Shown here: piece after piece, positions 15,620 through 24,181 of the stretch | Position numbering within the stretch: the first letter of the stretch is position 1 | Layout of the letters: each line of letters opens with the position of its first letter | NCBI GenBank assembly: GCA_965656085.1 | Contig: CBFHJA010000024.1 | Location: forward strand, 1 to 64,000 | Length of the DNA: 64,000 nt | Direction of reading: 5' to 3' | Origin: Aliishimia sp965656085 | GTDB taxonomy: Bacteria > Pseudomonadota > Alphaproteobacteria > Rhodobacterales > Rhodobacteraceae | The notes under the pieces: model-generated | The model's input: the letters and a program-made list of their open reading frames with translations, nothing else | Told to the model about the DNA's origin: nothing | The model's database searches: none | Translations under genes and position numbers: made by a program

Positions 15620-16714
15620 ATGAAAGTCAACGGGGTTCCCTATCGGTCCATCTGGTGGAGCGCGGAGGCGGGGGCGGTGCAGATCATCGACCAGCGCTGG
15701 CTACCGCATGAGTTCCGCATCCAGACTTTGGAGCGGCTCACTGACTACACCACGGCGATCCGCGACATGCATGTGCGCGGCGCGCCGCTGATCGGGGCGA
15801 CGGCGGCTTACGGTATGGCCTTCGCCGCCGCCCGCGACGCCTCGGACGCGGGGCTGGGTGCGGCCTATGACGCGCTCTATGCCACGCGGCCCACAGCGGT
15901 GAACCTGCGTTGGGCGCTGGACCGGTGCCGCGCGGCCTTGCTTCCGTTGCCTCAGGCGGACCGGGCGGCGGCGGCGCTGGCGCTCGCCCATGAGATCGCC
16001 GACGAGGATGCCGAGATCTGCCGCCGGATCGGGCTCCACGGGCTGGAGATCATCCGGCAGATCGCCGCGCGCAAAGCACCGGGCGAGGCGGTGAACATCC
16101 TCACCCATTGCAACGCGGGCTGGCTCGCCACGGTCGATTGGGGGACGGCCACCTCGCCAATGTATCACGCCCATGAGGCGGGCATTCCGCTGCATGTCTG
16201 GGTCGATGAGACCCGGCCCCGCAACCAAGGCGCGATCACCGCATGGGAGCTTGGCAGCCACGGCGTGCCGCACACCTATATCACCGACAATGCGGGCGGG
16301 CATCTGATGCAGCACGGGCAGGTCGATCTGGTGATCACCGGGACCGACCGGACCACGCGCGCGGGCGACGTGTGCAACAAGATCGGCACCTATCTCAAGG
16401 CGCTCGCCGCGCAGGACAATGGCGTGCCGTTCTATGTGGCGCTGCCCTCGCCGACGATTGACTGGACGGTATCGGACGGGGTCGCGGAGATCCCGATCGA
16501 GGACCGGCCCGCACGCGAGGTGACCCATGTGCAGGGGCTGACCGCCGGGGGGATCGGCGCGGTGCAGGTGAGCCCCGAGGGCACGGCGGGCGGCAATCCG
16601 GCCTTTGACGTGACCCCGGCGCGGCTGGTCACGGGGCTGATCACCGAGGCGGGGGTATGCGAAGCCTCCGAGGCCGGGCTTGCGGCGCTCTTTCCGGAGC
16701 TTGCGGCAGCATGA
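15620..16714 (+). CDS. mtnA: S-methyl-5-thioribose-1-phosphate isomerase
   Basis: MtnA converts 5-methylthioribose 1-phosphate to 5-methylthioribulose 1-phosphate in methylthioadenosine salvage. The protein has 364 residues and belongs to the eIF2B-like fold. Family segments are DMHVRGAPLIGATAAYG, THCNAGWLATVDWGTA (with the catalytic Cys), VDETRPRNQGA and ITGTDRTTRAGDVCNKIGTY (with the catalytic Asp). The ATG at 15620 has AAAGGAGAG just upstream. Its stop overlaps the ATG of the class II aldolase. No mtnB, mtnC or mtnD genes follow, so the usual aerobic methionine salvage steps are not encoded here. Confidence 0.95.
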   Translation: MKVNGVPYRSIWWSAEAGAVQIIDQRWLPHEFRIQTLERLTDYTTAIRDMHVRGAPLIGATAAYGMAFAAARDASDAGLGAAYDALYATRPTAVNLRWALDRCRAALLPLPQADRAAAALALAHEIADEDAEICRRIGLHGLEIIRQIAARKAPGEAVNILTHCNAGWLATVDWGTATSPMYHAHEAGIPLHVWVDETRPRNQGAITAWELGSHGVPHTYITDNAGGHLMQHGQVDLVITGTDRTTRAGDVCNKIGTYLKALAAQDNGVPFYVALPSPTIDWTVSDGVAEIPIEDRPAREVTHVQGLTAGGIGAVQVSPEGTAGGNPAFDVTPARLVTGLITEAGVCEASEAGLAALFPELAAA

Positions 16715-17340
16715 GCGATCCGCGCTGCGCGATCATCGACGCTTGCCTCAAGATGGTCGCAATGGGGCTGGTGACGGGCACGTCCGGCAATGTGTCGGTG
16801 CGCTGCGAGGGCGGATTGCTGATCACGCCCTCGGCAGTGCCCTACGAGGAGATGACCCCGGAGGCGATCTGTTTCGTGCCGCTGGAGGGGGAGCCGGCGG
16901 GCGCGCCCTCCACCGAATGGCGCTTTCACCGCGCGATCTACGCCGCCCGTCCCGATGTAAGGGCGGTGGTACACGCGCACCCGCCCCACGCCACCGCGCT
17001 GGCCTGCCAGCGGCGCGGCATCCCGGCGGTGCATTACATGGTCGCGGCCTTCGGCGGCGCGGATGTGCCGGTGACGGGCTATGCGCTTTTCGGCTCGCAG
17101 GCGCTGGCGGAGATGGTCGCGGGCGCGCTCACGGACCGCGATGGCTGCCTGATGGCGAACCACGGCGCGACGACCGTGGGGGGCAGCCTCGCGAAGGCGC
17201 TCTGGCGGATGGGCGAGCTTGAGGGGCTGGCCGAGGTCTATCGCCACGCGGAACAGGGCGGCGGCGCGCCGGTGCTTCTGTCCGAGGCCGAGATCGCCGA
17301 GGCGCTTGGCGCGTTTGCGGGTTATGGGCTGAAGGGCTGA
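16711..17340 (+). CDS. Class II aldolase/adducin family protein, probable methylthioribulose-1-phosphate aldolase
   Basis: The protein has 209 residues of the zinc-dependent class II aldolase fold. The metal-binding histidines appear in HAHPPHATAL, and the phosphate site in GTSGNVSVR. A final histidine is in MANHGATTVGG. Fuculose-phosphate aldolases and MtnB dehydratases share this fold. It overlaps mtnA by ATGA. In Rhodospirillum rubrum and pathogenic E. coli an aldolase of this kind splits 5-methylthioribulose 1-phosphate to dihydroxyacetone phosphate and methylthioacetaldehyde (the DHAP shunt). That role (Ald2-like) is my preferred call, from pairing with mtnA; MtnB dehydratase activity is the alternative. 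Confidence 0.8.
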   Translation: MSDPRCAIIDACLKMVAMGLVTGTSGNVSVRCEGGLLITPSAVPYEEMTPEAICFVPLEGEPAGAPSTEWRFHRAIYAARPDVRAVVHAHPPHATALACQRRGIPAVHYMVAAFGGADVPVTGYALFGSQALAEMVAGALTDRDGCLMANHGATTVGGSLAKALWRMGELEGLAEVYRHAEQGGGAPVLLSEAEIAEALGAFAGYGLKG

Positions 17341-17365
17341 GCCCGGCGTTCCGATGGGCCGGGAT

Positions 17366-17386
17366 GGTGGGCAAAATTGCCCAGCC
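17366..17386. repeat. GGGCAA-type palindrome
   Basis: GGTGGGCAAAATTGCCCAGCC lies in the 276-bp gap between the aldolase and the peroxidase gene. It may help to end the mtnA transcript. Confidence 0.55.
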
Positions 17387-17536
17387 TATGGGGGCTGACA
17401 GGCGCAGCCCCGCCCGCTCACGTTGAGATGTGCAGATTGGGGGCATGGCGAGGTTGTGCAAGCCCGCCCCGGACAGCGGCTTTCACCCCGGGCGCGGCGC
17501 AAGTAATAGAAATATAACAGAAAAGCCGCTTGGAAT

Positions 17537-17550
17537 TTGATCTGCGTCAA
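17537..17550. promoter_or_regulatory. FNR-type site upstream of the di-haem peroxidase
   Basis: TTGATCTGCGTCAA fits TTGAT-N4-RTCAA. FNR-dependent expression of cytochrome c peroxidase is known in Paracoccus denitrificans and Rhodobacter capsulatus. The site lies 67 bases before the start codon. Confidence 0.7.
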
Positions 17551-17616
17551 GGTTTTTCAGCGCGTTTGCCTGCTATCTGCGGGGTGTTTTTGTGACCCGC
17601 TGTAAAGGAGTATCTC

Positions 17617-18669
17617 ATGCGTGTTGGTTCCGTATCTCTGGCTGTGCTTGCGATGTATGTCGGCACCGCCGCCGCGACGCAGGCCTCGGAATTGCGCGAA
17701 ATGGCGCTGAACATGTTCGCGCCCGTCCCGTCCACCCTGCCAGCCCTCGACGACAACATCATCACACCGGAGAAGGTCGATCTGGGCAAGGCCCTGTTCT
17801 TCGATCCGCGCATGTCCGCCTCGGGCGTCTTCTCGTGCAACTCGTGCCACAACCTCGCCACCGGCGGGGATGACAACATGCCGACCTCCATCGGCCATGG
17901 CTGGCAGAAGGGGCCGCGCAACTCGCCCACCGTGCTGAACTCGGTGTTCAACGACGCGCAGTTCTGGGATGGCCGCGCGGCTGACCTTGCCGAGCAGGCC
18001 AAGGGGCCGGTGCAGGCCGGGGTGGAGATGGCCAACACGCCGAGCAACGTGATCGCCACGCTGACCTCGATGCCCGACTATGTGACATGGTTCGAGGCCG
18101 CCTTCCCGGAGGAAGATGCGCCGGTGACATTCGACAATTTCGCCAAGGCCATCGAGGCCTATGAGGCCACGCTGATCACCCCCGCGCCTTTCGATGCGTG
18201 GCTGAACGGCGATGACAATGCGCTGAACGAAGAGCAATTGCGCGGTCTGGAGGTCTTCATGGATGCCGGCTGCGCAAGCTGCCACAACGGGGTCAATCTG
18301 GGCGGCAACGGCTATTACCCGTTCGGCCTGATCGAGCGGCCCGGTGCCGAGATCCTGCCCGAGGGCGACAAGGGGCGCTACCAAGTGACCCAGACTGCCT
18401 CGGATGAATATGTGTTCCGCGCCTCGCCGCTGCGCAACATCGCGCTGACCGCGCCCTATTTCCACTCCGGGCTGGTCTGGGATCTGGACACGGCGGTGGA
18501 GATCATGGCCTCCTCGCAGCTTGGCACGGATCTGGCCGCGCAAGAGACAACGGCGATTGTGGCCTTCCTCGAATCGCTGACCGGGGAGATGCCGGAAGTG
18601 GTCTACCCGATCCTGCCGCCCGAGACCGCTGCCACGCCGCGTCCGACGGGCGAGGTATTGCCGAACTGA
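17617..18669 (+). CDS. Di-haem cytochrome c peroxidase family protein, periplasmic
   Basis: The protein has 350 residues. An N-terminal signal peptide (to about residue 23) directs it to the periplasm. Two c-type haem sites are present: C74-x2-C77-H78 (CNSCH) and C219-x2-C222-H223 (CASCH). Other family segments are LGKALFFDPRMSASG, GPRNSPTVLNSVF, FWDGRAADL and TAPYFHSGL. It should reduce hydrogen peroxide with electrons from cytochrome c. The ATG follows AAAGGAG. An FNR-type site upstream and a strong hairpin terminator downstream make it a single-gene unit. MauG-like oxygenases share the fold, but there is no mau context. Confidence 0.9.
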   Translation: MRVGSVSLAVLAMYVGTAAATQASELREMALNMFAPVPSTLPALDDNIITPEKVDLGKALFFDPRMSASGVFSCNSCHNLATGGDDNMPTSIGHGWQKGPRNSPTVLNSVFNDAQFWDGRAADLAEQAKGPVQAGVEMANTPSNVIATLTSMPDYVTWFEAAFPEEDAPVTFDNFAKAIEAYEATLITPAPFDAWLNGDDNALNEEQLRGLEVFMDAGCASCHNGVNLGGNGYYPFGLIERPGAEILPEGDKGRYQVTQTASDEYVFRASPLRNIALTAPYFHSGLVWDLDTAVEIMASSQLGTDLAAQETTAIVAFLESLTGEMPEVVYPILPPETAATPRPTGEVLPN

Positions 18670-18714
18670 GCGCCTGACCGCCGCGCCGCGCGCGCAGGCA
18701 CCCACGCCACAGGC

Positions 18715-18744
18715 AAGGCCGCGTTCTCCAGCGCGGCCTTTTCG
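18715..18744 (+). terminator. Rho-independent terminator after the peroxidase gene
   Basis: The stem is AAGGCCGCG / CGCGGCCTT with an eight-base loop, followed by TTCGG. The tail is short in T, but the stem is perfect. Confidence 0.6.
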
Positions 18745-18797
18745 GTTGCACCGCGCGCCATGGCGTCGATACTGACGAGAGCACAAGGGGAGAGCCA

Positions 18798-19202
18798 ATG
18801 CCGACACTGAAGAAAACCGCCGCCGAGATGGTCGCCGCCGCCCGGGCGCGGATCAAGGAGATCGAGACCAAGGACCTGATCGCAATGGTGGACGATCCCG
18901 ATGTGGTCATCGTCGACATTCGCGACGTGCGCGAGCGCGGGATCAATGGCTATATTCCCGGCGCCTTTCACGCCCCGCGCGGGATGATCGAGTTCTGGGT
19001 CGACCCGGACAGCCCCTATTACAAGGACGTGTTCGGGCAGGAGGGCAAGACCTATGTGCTGCATTGCGCCTCGGGCTGGCGCTCGGCGCTGACGGCGGCG
19101 ACCTTGCAGGATATGGGCTTCGAGGCCGCGCATCTGCGCGAGGGCTTCTCCACGTGGGAAAAGCAGGGCGGCCCGGTCGAGCGCATGGACCCCAAGGATT
19201 GA
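18798..19202 (+). CDS. Single-domain rhodanese-like sulfurtransferase
   Basis: The protein has 134 residues and one rhodanese domain. The active-site loop is HCASGWRS with Cys90 as the likely persulfide carrier. The upstream CH2A-type motif is IVDIRDVRERGINGYIPGAFHAPRG. No signal peptide is seen, so it is cytoplasmic. AAGGGGAG precedes the ATG. It follows the peroxidase but is separated by a hairpin terminator, so it probably has its own promoter. The substrate is unknown. Confidence 0.88.
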   Translation: MPTLKKTAAEMVAAARARIKEIETKDLIAMVDDPDVVIVDIRDVRERGINGYIPGAFHAPRGMIEFWVDPDSPYYKDVFGQEGKTYVLHCASGWRSALTAATLQDMGFEAAHLREGFSTWEKQGGPVERMDPKD

Positions 19203-19213
19203 TCGCACTCTAA

Positions 19214-19241
19214 GAGTGGGCAATTTGCCGGAAGGCCCACC
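19214..19241. repeat. GGGCAA-type palindrome, interrupted
   Basis: GTGGGCAATTTGCC is followed by GGAA and GGCCCACC, lying between the convergent rhodanese and sulfotransferase genes. Confidence 0.45.
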
Positions 19242-19249
19242 TTGCGCGC

Positions 19250-19918
19250 CTACCTGTTCAGCAAATCCACATCGGCGGCATAGACCGCTTCGATCACCTT
19301 GCGGCTGGCCGGCGAGAGCGCGCAGGCCGGACCCTCGGGCGCGGTGAAATTGGTGCGCTCGATCTCCACCGTCCGGCCCAGAAGATCCGACAGCCACGCG
19401 GTCGTGGGCGCCATGGCCTCCACATGGCCCAGATGGTCGACCAGCACCTCACCGTTGCGGCCACACACATAGCTGCTCTGGCTTCGGAACACCGGGTTGG
19501 TCTTTGCGAGGTTCTGCGCGGGTAGCCATTCCTGCACGAACCGGTCGATGTTCTCGAAGGCCGGGACCTGAAACCGCTCGGGCGCGCGGACCTTCGCGGT
19601 CAGCCCCGGACCTATGCCCCTCCCGGCCCGTACGAAGCGATAGGCCGAGACCGCCCGTGCGACCGGATCGCGCAGCAGCGAGAAGCGCGGCAGGGCGGTG
19701 GTCTCGGCATCGCAAACCCGGGCGATCACAGAGGCCGGAATATGCCCCATGGAGCGCCCGTAGAGCGCAGCATTCACCGCCAAGCCCGCGCATTTCGGCA
19801 CATGGATGAAGATCACGCCATGCCGTTGCCATATGGCCGCGCGGCGGCGGGCCATGAGGGCCTCGCGGATCGTGACCGGCGCGTAGGCGCGATACAGGTT
19901 GATCAGAGTGGAAGTCAT
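19250..19918 (-). CDS. Sulfotransferase-family protein
   Basis: The protein has 222 residues and resembles the bacterial sulfotransferase-2-like family, which uses PAPS. The 5'-phosphosulfate loop is FIHVPKCAGLAVNAALYG, and the 3'-phosphate-binding segment is LLRDPVARAVSAYRFVRAG. The rest is less conserved. The acceptor could be a cell-surface sugar, lipid or small molecule. It is alone between a convergent rhodanese gene and the mttB-like gene upstream on the same strand; a hairpin separates it from the latter, so it is probably not part of that unit. Confidence 0.75.
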   Translation of the reverse strand: MTSTLINLYRAYAPVTIREALMARRRAAIWQRHGVIFIHVPKCAGLAVNAALYGRSMGHIPASVIARVCDAETTALPRFSLLRDPVARAVSAYRFVRAGRGIGPGLTAKVRAPERFQVPAFENIDRFVQEWLPAQNLAKTNPVFRSQSSYVCGRNGEVLVDHLGHVEAMAPTTAWLSDLLGRTVEIERTNFTAPEGPACALSPASRKVIEAVYAADVDLLNR

Positions 19919-19991
19919 GCAGTCACGGAAACGAACGGAAGGTAGATATATGCAATCCGTGCGCGAATGTTAGGGACAAGCGTGCAGGAAA

Positions 19992-20016
19992 GCCGCGCCT
20001 TGCGGCGATTTTTTCG
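19992..20016. terminator. Hairpin between the mttB-like and sulfotransferase genes
   Basis: GCCGC / GCGGC stem with a five-base loop. The plus strand continues GATTTTTTCGG and the minus strand TTTCC, so on the minus strand it could weakly end the mttB-like transcript. Confidence 0.4.
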
Positions 20017-20023
20017 GTCGTGC

Positions 20024-21568
20024 TCAGCTTTCCGGCGGCGCGCCGCCTGCGGCCTGCATCTGCGCAATGCGCGCCCGCAGCGCCTCCAAACGGCCCGCGT
20101 CCGGCGCATGGCCCGGCCCGGCGGCGACGATCCCCTTCCAGACCTCCGTCGCGCGGGCCGAGGCATCGCGCCCGCCGCGTTCGGTCCATGTGCCGAAATT
20201 GGCATAGTCATGCACGATCGGCTCGTAGAACTCGGTCTGGTAGCGCGCCATGGTCTGCGGGGCGGCGAAGAAATGCCCCGAGGGCGCGACCTGTGACAGC
20301 GCCGTGTCGAAGCCGATCTCGTCTGTCCCCGCCTGCGCGCCCGCGCAAAGCTCCGCGACCATGTTCAGCACTTCGAGATCGGTGATCAGCTTTTCATAGG
20401 ACACCGACAGCCCGCCTTCGAGCCAGCCCGCCGCGTGGATCACCACCGTGGCGCCCGCCATCAGGCAGCCCCAGAGCCCGAACTGGTTCTCATTTGCGGC
20501 CTGCGCGTCGTTCAGGTTCGACGCCGAGCCAGCGGCGGAGCGCCATGGCAGGCCGATATGGCGCGCAAGCTGGCCTGCGGCAAGCGAGGCTTGGAAATGC
20601 GCGGGCGTGCCAAAGGCGGGCGCGCCGGATTTCATGTCCACGTTGGAGCTGAAGGTGCCATAGCAGATCGGCGCGCCGGGGCGGACGAGTTGTGTGAGCG
20701 TGATCGCCGCGAGCGCCTCGGCATGGGAGAGCGTGATCGCGCCCGCCACGGTGATCGGGGCCATCGCGCCCATCAGCGTGAAAGGCGTGACGATACTCAC
20801 CTGCCCATGACGCGCGAAGTCGATCAGCCCTTGCGCCATCGGGATGTCGAGCGTGCGCGGGGAGTTGGTGTTGATGATCGTGTAGCAGTGGCTCTGGGCC
20901 GTGAAATCGTCACCCGTCAGCCCCCGGAACCCCGCCAGAAGCTCGAAACTCTGCTCCGCCTGCGGCGTGCCGCGCGCATAGACGAAGGGCAGCTTGTCAC
21001 TCTCTTCAAGCTGGCATTGCAGGGTGAAATAGTGGCGCAGATGGGTGTCCACGTCCTGCGGCTCAATCAGCGGCGGGAGCATGTGCAGCACGTCAAAGGC
21101 CTGCGTGATGCGCAACAATTCGCGGAAATCGCGGGCATTTCCCGGACGGCGCCCGCGCTCCAGATCGGTGGCGTGCGGCGCGCCCGCGCCGGGTTGGAAG
21201 TTGAGCGTGCCAAGCTCCAGCAGCACGTCGCGTTCGGGGCGCGCGGCCTTGCACAGGATCGACTTGGGCGCGCTCGCCAGCGCCGCCTCGACGATCTCGC
21301 GCCCGATATAGACCATATCGCCCTCGATCCGCGCGCCCGCGCGGCGAAACATCTCCAGCGCCTGCGGCAGCAGCACCCGCATCCCAAGCTCTTCGAGCGT
21401 GCGCAGGGCGGTGGCGTGCATCTCCGCGATCTGATCGGCGGAGAACACGTCCATCGGCGGAAACGGGTTGCGCAACTGGCTGTAGGCGGGCGTCCGCGCC
21501 GAGGCGCGTGGCCCGGCCTCGGGGGATTTGCGCCCACGCCGCCGGGTGCGCACAGGCGCTTCGGTCAC
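20024..21568 (-). CDS. Trimethylamine methyltransferase (MttB) family protein without pyrrolysine
   Basis: The protein has 514 residues. It resembles MttB-family enzymes that take a methyl group from a quaternary or tertiary amine. No in-frame amber codon interrupts it, so it is the non-pyrrolysine (MtgB-like) type. The N-terminus is Arg-rich and variable. Family segments are LEELGMRVLLPQAL, TLMGAMAPITVAGA and LPWRSAAGSASNLNDAQAANEN. It starts with GTG overlapping the stop of the upstream dimethylglycine-dehydrogenase-like gene, so the two are coupled. No corrinoid protein gene is nearby, which leaves the methyl acceptor open. Likely substrates are betaines or related N-methyl compounds, by inference. 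Confidence 0.85.
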   Translation of the reverse strand: MTEAPVRTRRRGRKSPEAGPRASARTPAYSQLRNPFPPMDVFSADQIAEMHATALRTLEELGMRVLLPQALEMFRRAGARIEGDMVYIGREIVEAALASAPKSILCKAARPERDVLLELGTLNFQPGAGAPHATDLERGRRPGNARDFRELLRITQAFDVLHMLPPLIEPQDVDTHLRHYFTLQCQLEESDKLPFVYARGTPQAEQSFELLAGFRGLTGDDFTAQSHCYTIINTNSPRTLDIPMAQGLIDFARHGQVSIVTPFTLMGAMAPITVAGAITLSHAEALAAITLTQLVRPGAPICYGTFSSNVDMKSGAPAFGTPAHFQASLAAGQLARHIGLPWRSAAGSASNLNDAQAANENQFGLWGCLMAGATVVIHAAGWLEGGLSVSYEKLITDLEVLNMVAELCAGAQAGTDEIGFDTALSQVAPSGHFFAAPQTMARYQTEFYEPIVHDYANFGTWTERGGRDASARATEVWKGIVAAGPGHAPDAGRLEALRARIAQMQAAGGAPPES

Positions 21569-23979
21569 GCGGCACTCCGCATGGCGCGGCCCTCGGGGTC
21601 ATAGGGCGCGGGCGGGATCACCGTGCAGGCCCGCTCCACGCCCACCACATGCACCGTGAGCGCCGTACCGGGCTCGGCCACATCCACATCGACCATCGCC
21701 ATGGCGAGAGACTTGCCAAGCGTGTGCCCATAGCCACCCGAGGTCACGAAGCCGACCTTGCGCTCGCCTTGCCAGACCGGCTCGAAGCCCGACGCATCCG
21801 CATCCTCGGCGGCCACCTCCAGCGTGACGATCTTCTGCGCGGGCCCGTTCCCGTCCCGCTCTTGGGTCGCGGCGTCCTTGCCCACGAAGGACGGCTTGTC
21901 CCATGCGATCCATCGGTCCATGCCGGTCTGCGCAGCCGTATAGCCTTGGGTGAATTCCGCCGACCAGATGCCGAAGGATTTCTCCAGCCGCAGCGACAGC
22001 AGCGCGTTGAACCCGATCTCGCGCATTCCGAGATCCGCGCCCGCCTCCAGCAGCATGTGGCGCAGGCTGATGTGCTCGGCGGCGCTGCAATGGATCTCAT
22101 AGCCCAACTCCCCCGTGACCGACAGCCGCCCGACCTTGCAGGTCAGCAGCCCCAGATCAAAGGTGCCGCAACCCATGAAAGGCAGGCCTGCGATGTTGTC
22201 CTGCGTGAGTTTTTCCAGCACTTTTAGGGAGTTGGGCCCCGACAGCGAGAAGCCCACAATCCCATCCGAGATGTCGCGCACCGCGCAGCCGTCGATCATG
22301 TGATCCTCGAACCACCGCATATGCCATTCGCGCAGGTAGTAGCTGCCCATGATCCAGTAGGTCCCGTCGCCCCAGTTGAAGACCGTCAGATCGCCCTTCA
22401 TCTTGCCGGTCTCCGAGAGCATCGGCGCGAGTTTGGCGCGGCCCGGTTTCGGCAGGTGCGACGCCATCACGTTGCTGAGCCACGGCTCTGCGTTCGGCCC
22501 GGAGACCTCGAAGCGCGAGAAGCCCGAGATATCGAGCAGCCCCACAGCCTCGCGGGTCGCCTTGCATTCCTCAGCGACAATCTCGAAGGCGTTGGAGCGC
22601 TTCAGCGTCGGGGTTTCCTCGAAATCGGGCGAGGGCGCGAAATAGAGCGGCACTTCCAGCCCCCAGCTTGCGCCCCATTGGCAGCCCGCCGCCGTCATGC
22701 CTTCATAGGCCGGGGCCTTCTTCAGGGGCCGCCCGGCGGGGAGTTGCTCGTTCGGGTAGGTCATCACGAAGCGGCGGGTGTAGAATTGCCCCGTGGTCTG
22801 TTTGATGAACTCCCGGTTCTCGGCGAACTTGCCAAAGCGCGCGACGTCCATCCCGTACACATCCGCCTCCGGCTCGCCATGGATCATCCATTCCGCGAGC
22901 GATTTGCCCACACCGCCGCCTTGCAGGAAGCCCGCCATCACCGCGCAGGCGCACCAATATCCCGGCTTGCCGCGCACCGGACCGACCAGCGGGTTGCCAT
23001 CGGGCGCAAAGGTGAAGGCCCCGTTGACCCATGTCTTGACCCCGACCTCTTGCAGCGCCGGGTAGCGCTCGAAGCCAAGGATCAACTCGTTCTCGATCCG
23101 GTCGGTCTGCTCCTGGAACAGCTCCATCCCATAGTCCCACGGCGCGCCATCCAGCGCCCAGTGTTCGTGGTTGATCTCGTAGATGCCGAGCAGAATGCCC
23201 TTCTGGTCCTGCCGCATATAGGTGAACCCTTCGAGATCCACCGTCATCGGCACCTCGAAATCCAGCCCTTCGAGCTCCGGCAGCGTGTCCGAGATCAGGT
23301 AGTGGTGCTTGAGCGGCGCGACGGGCAATTCGATCCCGGCCATCCGCCCCACTTGCTTGGCCCAGAGCCCGGCGGCGTTGACCACATGCCCGCAGGTGAT
23401 CGTGCCCTTGTCGGTGACGACGGTCCAGCCCTCGGCGGTTTGCTCAAGGCTTTCGACCTTGGTGTGCTCAAAGACCGACGCACCGCGTTTCTTGGCCGCG
23501 CCCGCATAGGCATGCACGGTGCCGGTGGTGTCGATATAGCCTTCGCGGTCGGCCCACATCCCGCCTAAAAGCCCGGTCGTGTCCATGATCGGGCAGAGCT
23601 CTTTGGCTTCCTCGGGGGTGACAAGGCGGCAATCTTCGATGCCGATGGACTGGAAGGTGCGGTAGGCCGATTGCAGCCACTCCCAGCGGTCGGGCGTGCC
23701 GGCCATGGTGAGCCCGCCGGTCATGTGAAGCCCGATATTCTGGCCGGATTCCGCTTCGATCTCGCTCAGCAGATCAATGGTATAGGCTTGCAGCGCCGCG
23801 ATGTTGGGGTCTGCATTCAGCGCATGAATGCCCCCCGCCGCGTGCCAGCTTGACCCGGCGGTGAGCACCGAGCGCTCCAGCAGGCAGACATCGGACCAAC
23901 CGAACTTGGCGAGGTGATAGAGCACCGAAGCGCCGACGACGCCGCCTCCGATCACAACGACTCGGTACTGGCTGTTCAT
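21565..23979 (-). CDS. Dimethylglycine/sarcosine dehydrogenase-like flavoprotein with folate domain
   Basis: The protein has 804 residues. An N-terminal FAD-binding oxidase domain opens VVVIGGGVVGASVLYHL and contains SSWHAAGG, whose His46 is the usual covalent flavin site. A FAO_M linker domain follows, then a GcvT-type tetrahydrofolate domain (about residues 430-800). Enzymes of this build oxidise N-methyl groups and hand the formaldehyde unit to tetrahydrofolate. The overlap with the MttB-family gene suggests stepwise demethylation of one compound. The exact amine (dimethylglycine, sarcosine or another) cannot be told from sequence. It starts a minus-strand unit, divergent in direction from hpaF and following hpaR. 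Confidence 0.87.
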   Translation of the reverse strand: MNSQYRVVVIGGGVVGASVLYHLAKFGWSDVCLLERSVLTAGSSWHAAGGIHALNADPNIAALQAYTIDLLSEIEAESGQNIGLHMTGGLTMAGTPDRWEWLQSAYRTFQSIGIEDCRLVTPEEAKELCPIMDTTGLLGGMWADREGYIDTTGTVHAYAGAAKKRGASVFEHTKVESLEQTAEGWTVVTDKGTITCGHVVNAAGLWAKQVGRMAGIELPVAPLKHHYLISDTLPELEGLDFEVPMTVDLEGFTYMRQDQKGILLGIYEINHEHWALDGAPWDYGMELFQEQTDRIENELILGFERYPALQEVGVKTWVNGAFTFAPDGNPLVGPVRGKPGYWCACAVMAGFLQGGGVGKSLAEWMIHGEPEADVYGMDVARFGKFAENREFIKQTTGQFYTRRFVMTYPNEQLPAGRPLKKAPAYEGMTAAGCQWGASWGLEVPLYFAPSPDFEETPTLKRSNAFEIVAEECKATREAVGLLDISGFSRFEVSGPNAEPWLSNVMASHLPKPGRAKLAPMLSETGKMKGDLTVFNWGDGTYWIMGSYYLREWHMRWFEDHMIDGCAVRDISDGIVGFSLSGPNSLKVLEKLTQDNIAGLPFMGCGTFDLGLLTCKVGRLSVTGELGYEIHCSAAEHISLRHMLLEAGADLGMREIGFNALLSLRLEKSFGIWSAEFTQGYTAAQTGMDRWIAWDKPSFVGKDAATQERDGNGPAQKIVTLEVAAEDADASGFEPVWQGERKVGFVTSGGYGHTLGKSLAMAMVDVDVAEPGTALTVHVVGVERACTVIPPAPYDPEGRAMRSAA

Positions 23980-24105
23980 GGCGGGGCTCCTGTGCTCGGT
24001 CCGGTTTTGCCCGGCGACGGTAGGGGCGGGGCGCGCCGCCGTCTAGCCGCGTTTGCGACAGGATGTGGCGCGGATGGGATAGTCGGTGGGCAGGTCGCTG
24101 CGCGA

Positions 24106-24160
24106 GCGAGAATTCCATTCTCGCGCTCTTGGGGATATTTTTGACCAAACGAAAACAGGG
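24106..24160 (+). repeat. Terminator-like repeated module, copy 2
   Basis: A GCGAGAATTCCATTCTCGC hairpin is followed by GGGGATATTTTTGACCAAACGAAAACAGGG. No plus-strand gene ends here: upstream is the start of a minus-strand gene. In this place it cannot be a normal terminator of a sense transcript. Confidence 0.6.
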
Positions 24161-24181
24161 AAGTGGGCGCTTGGGCGCGCG

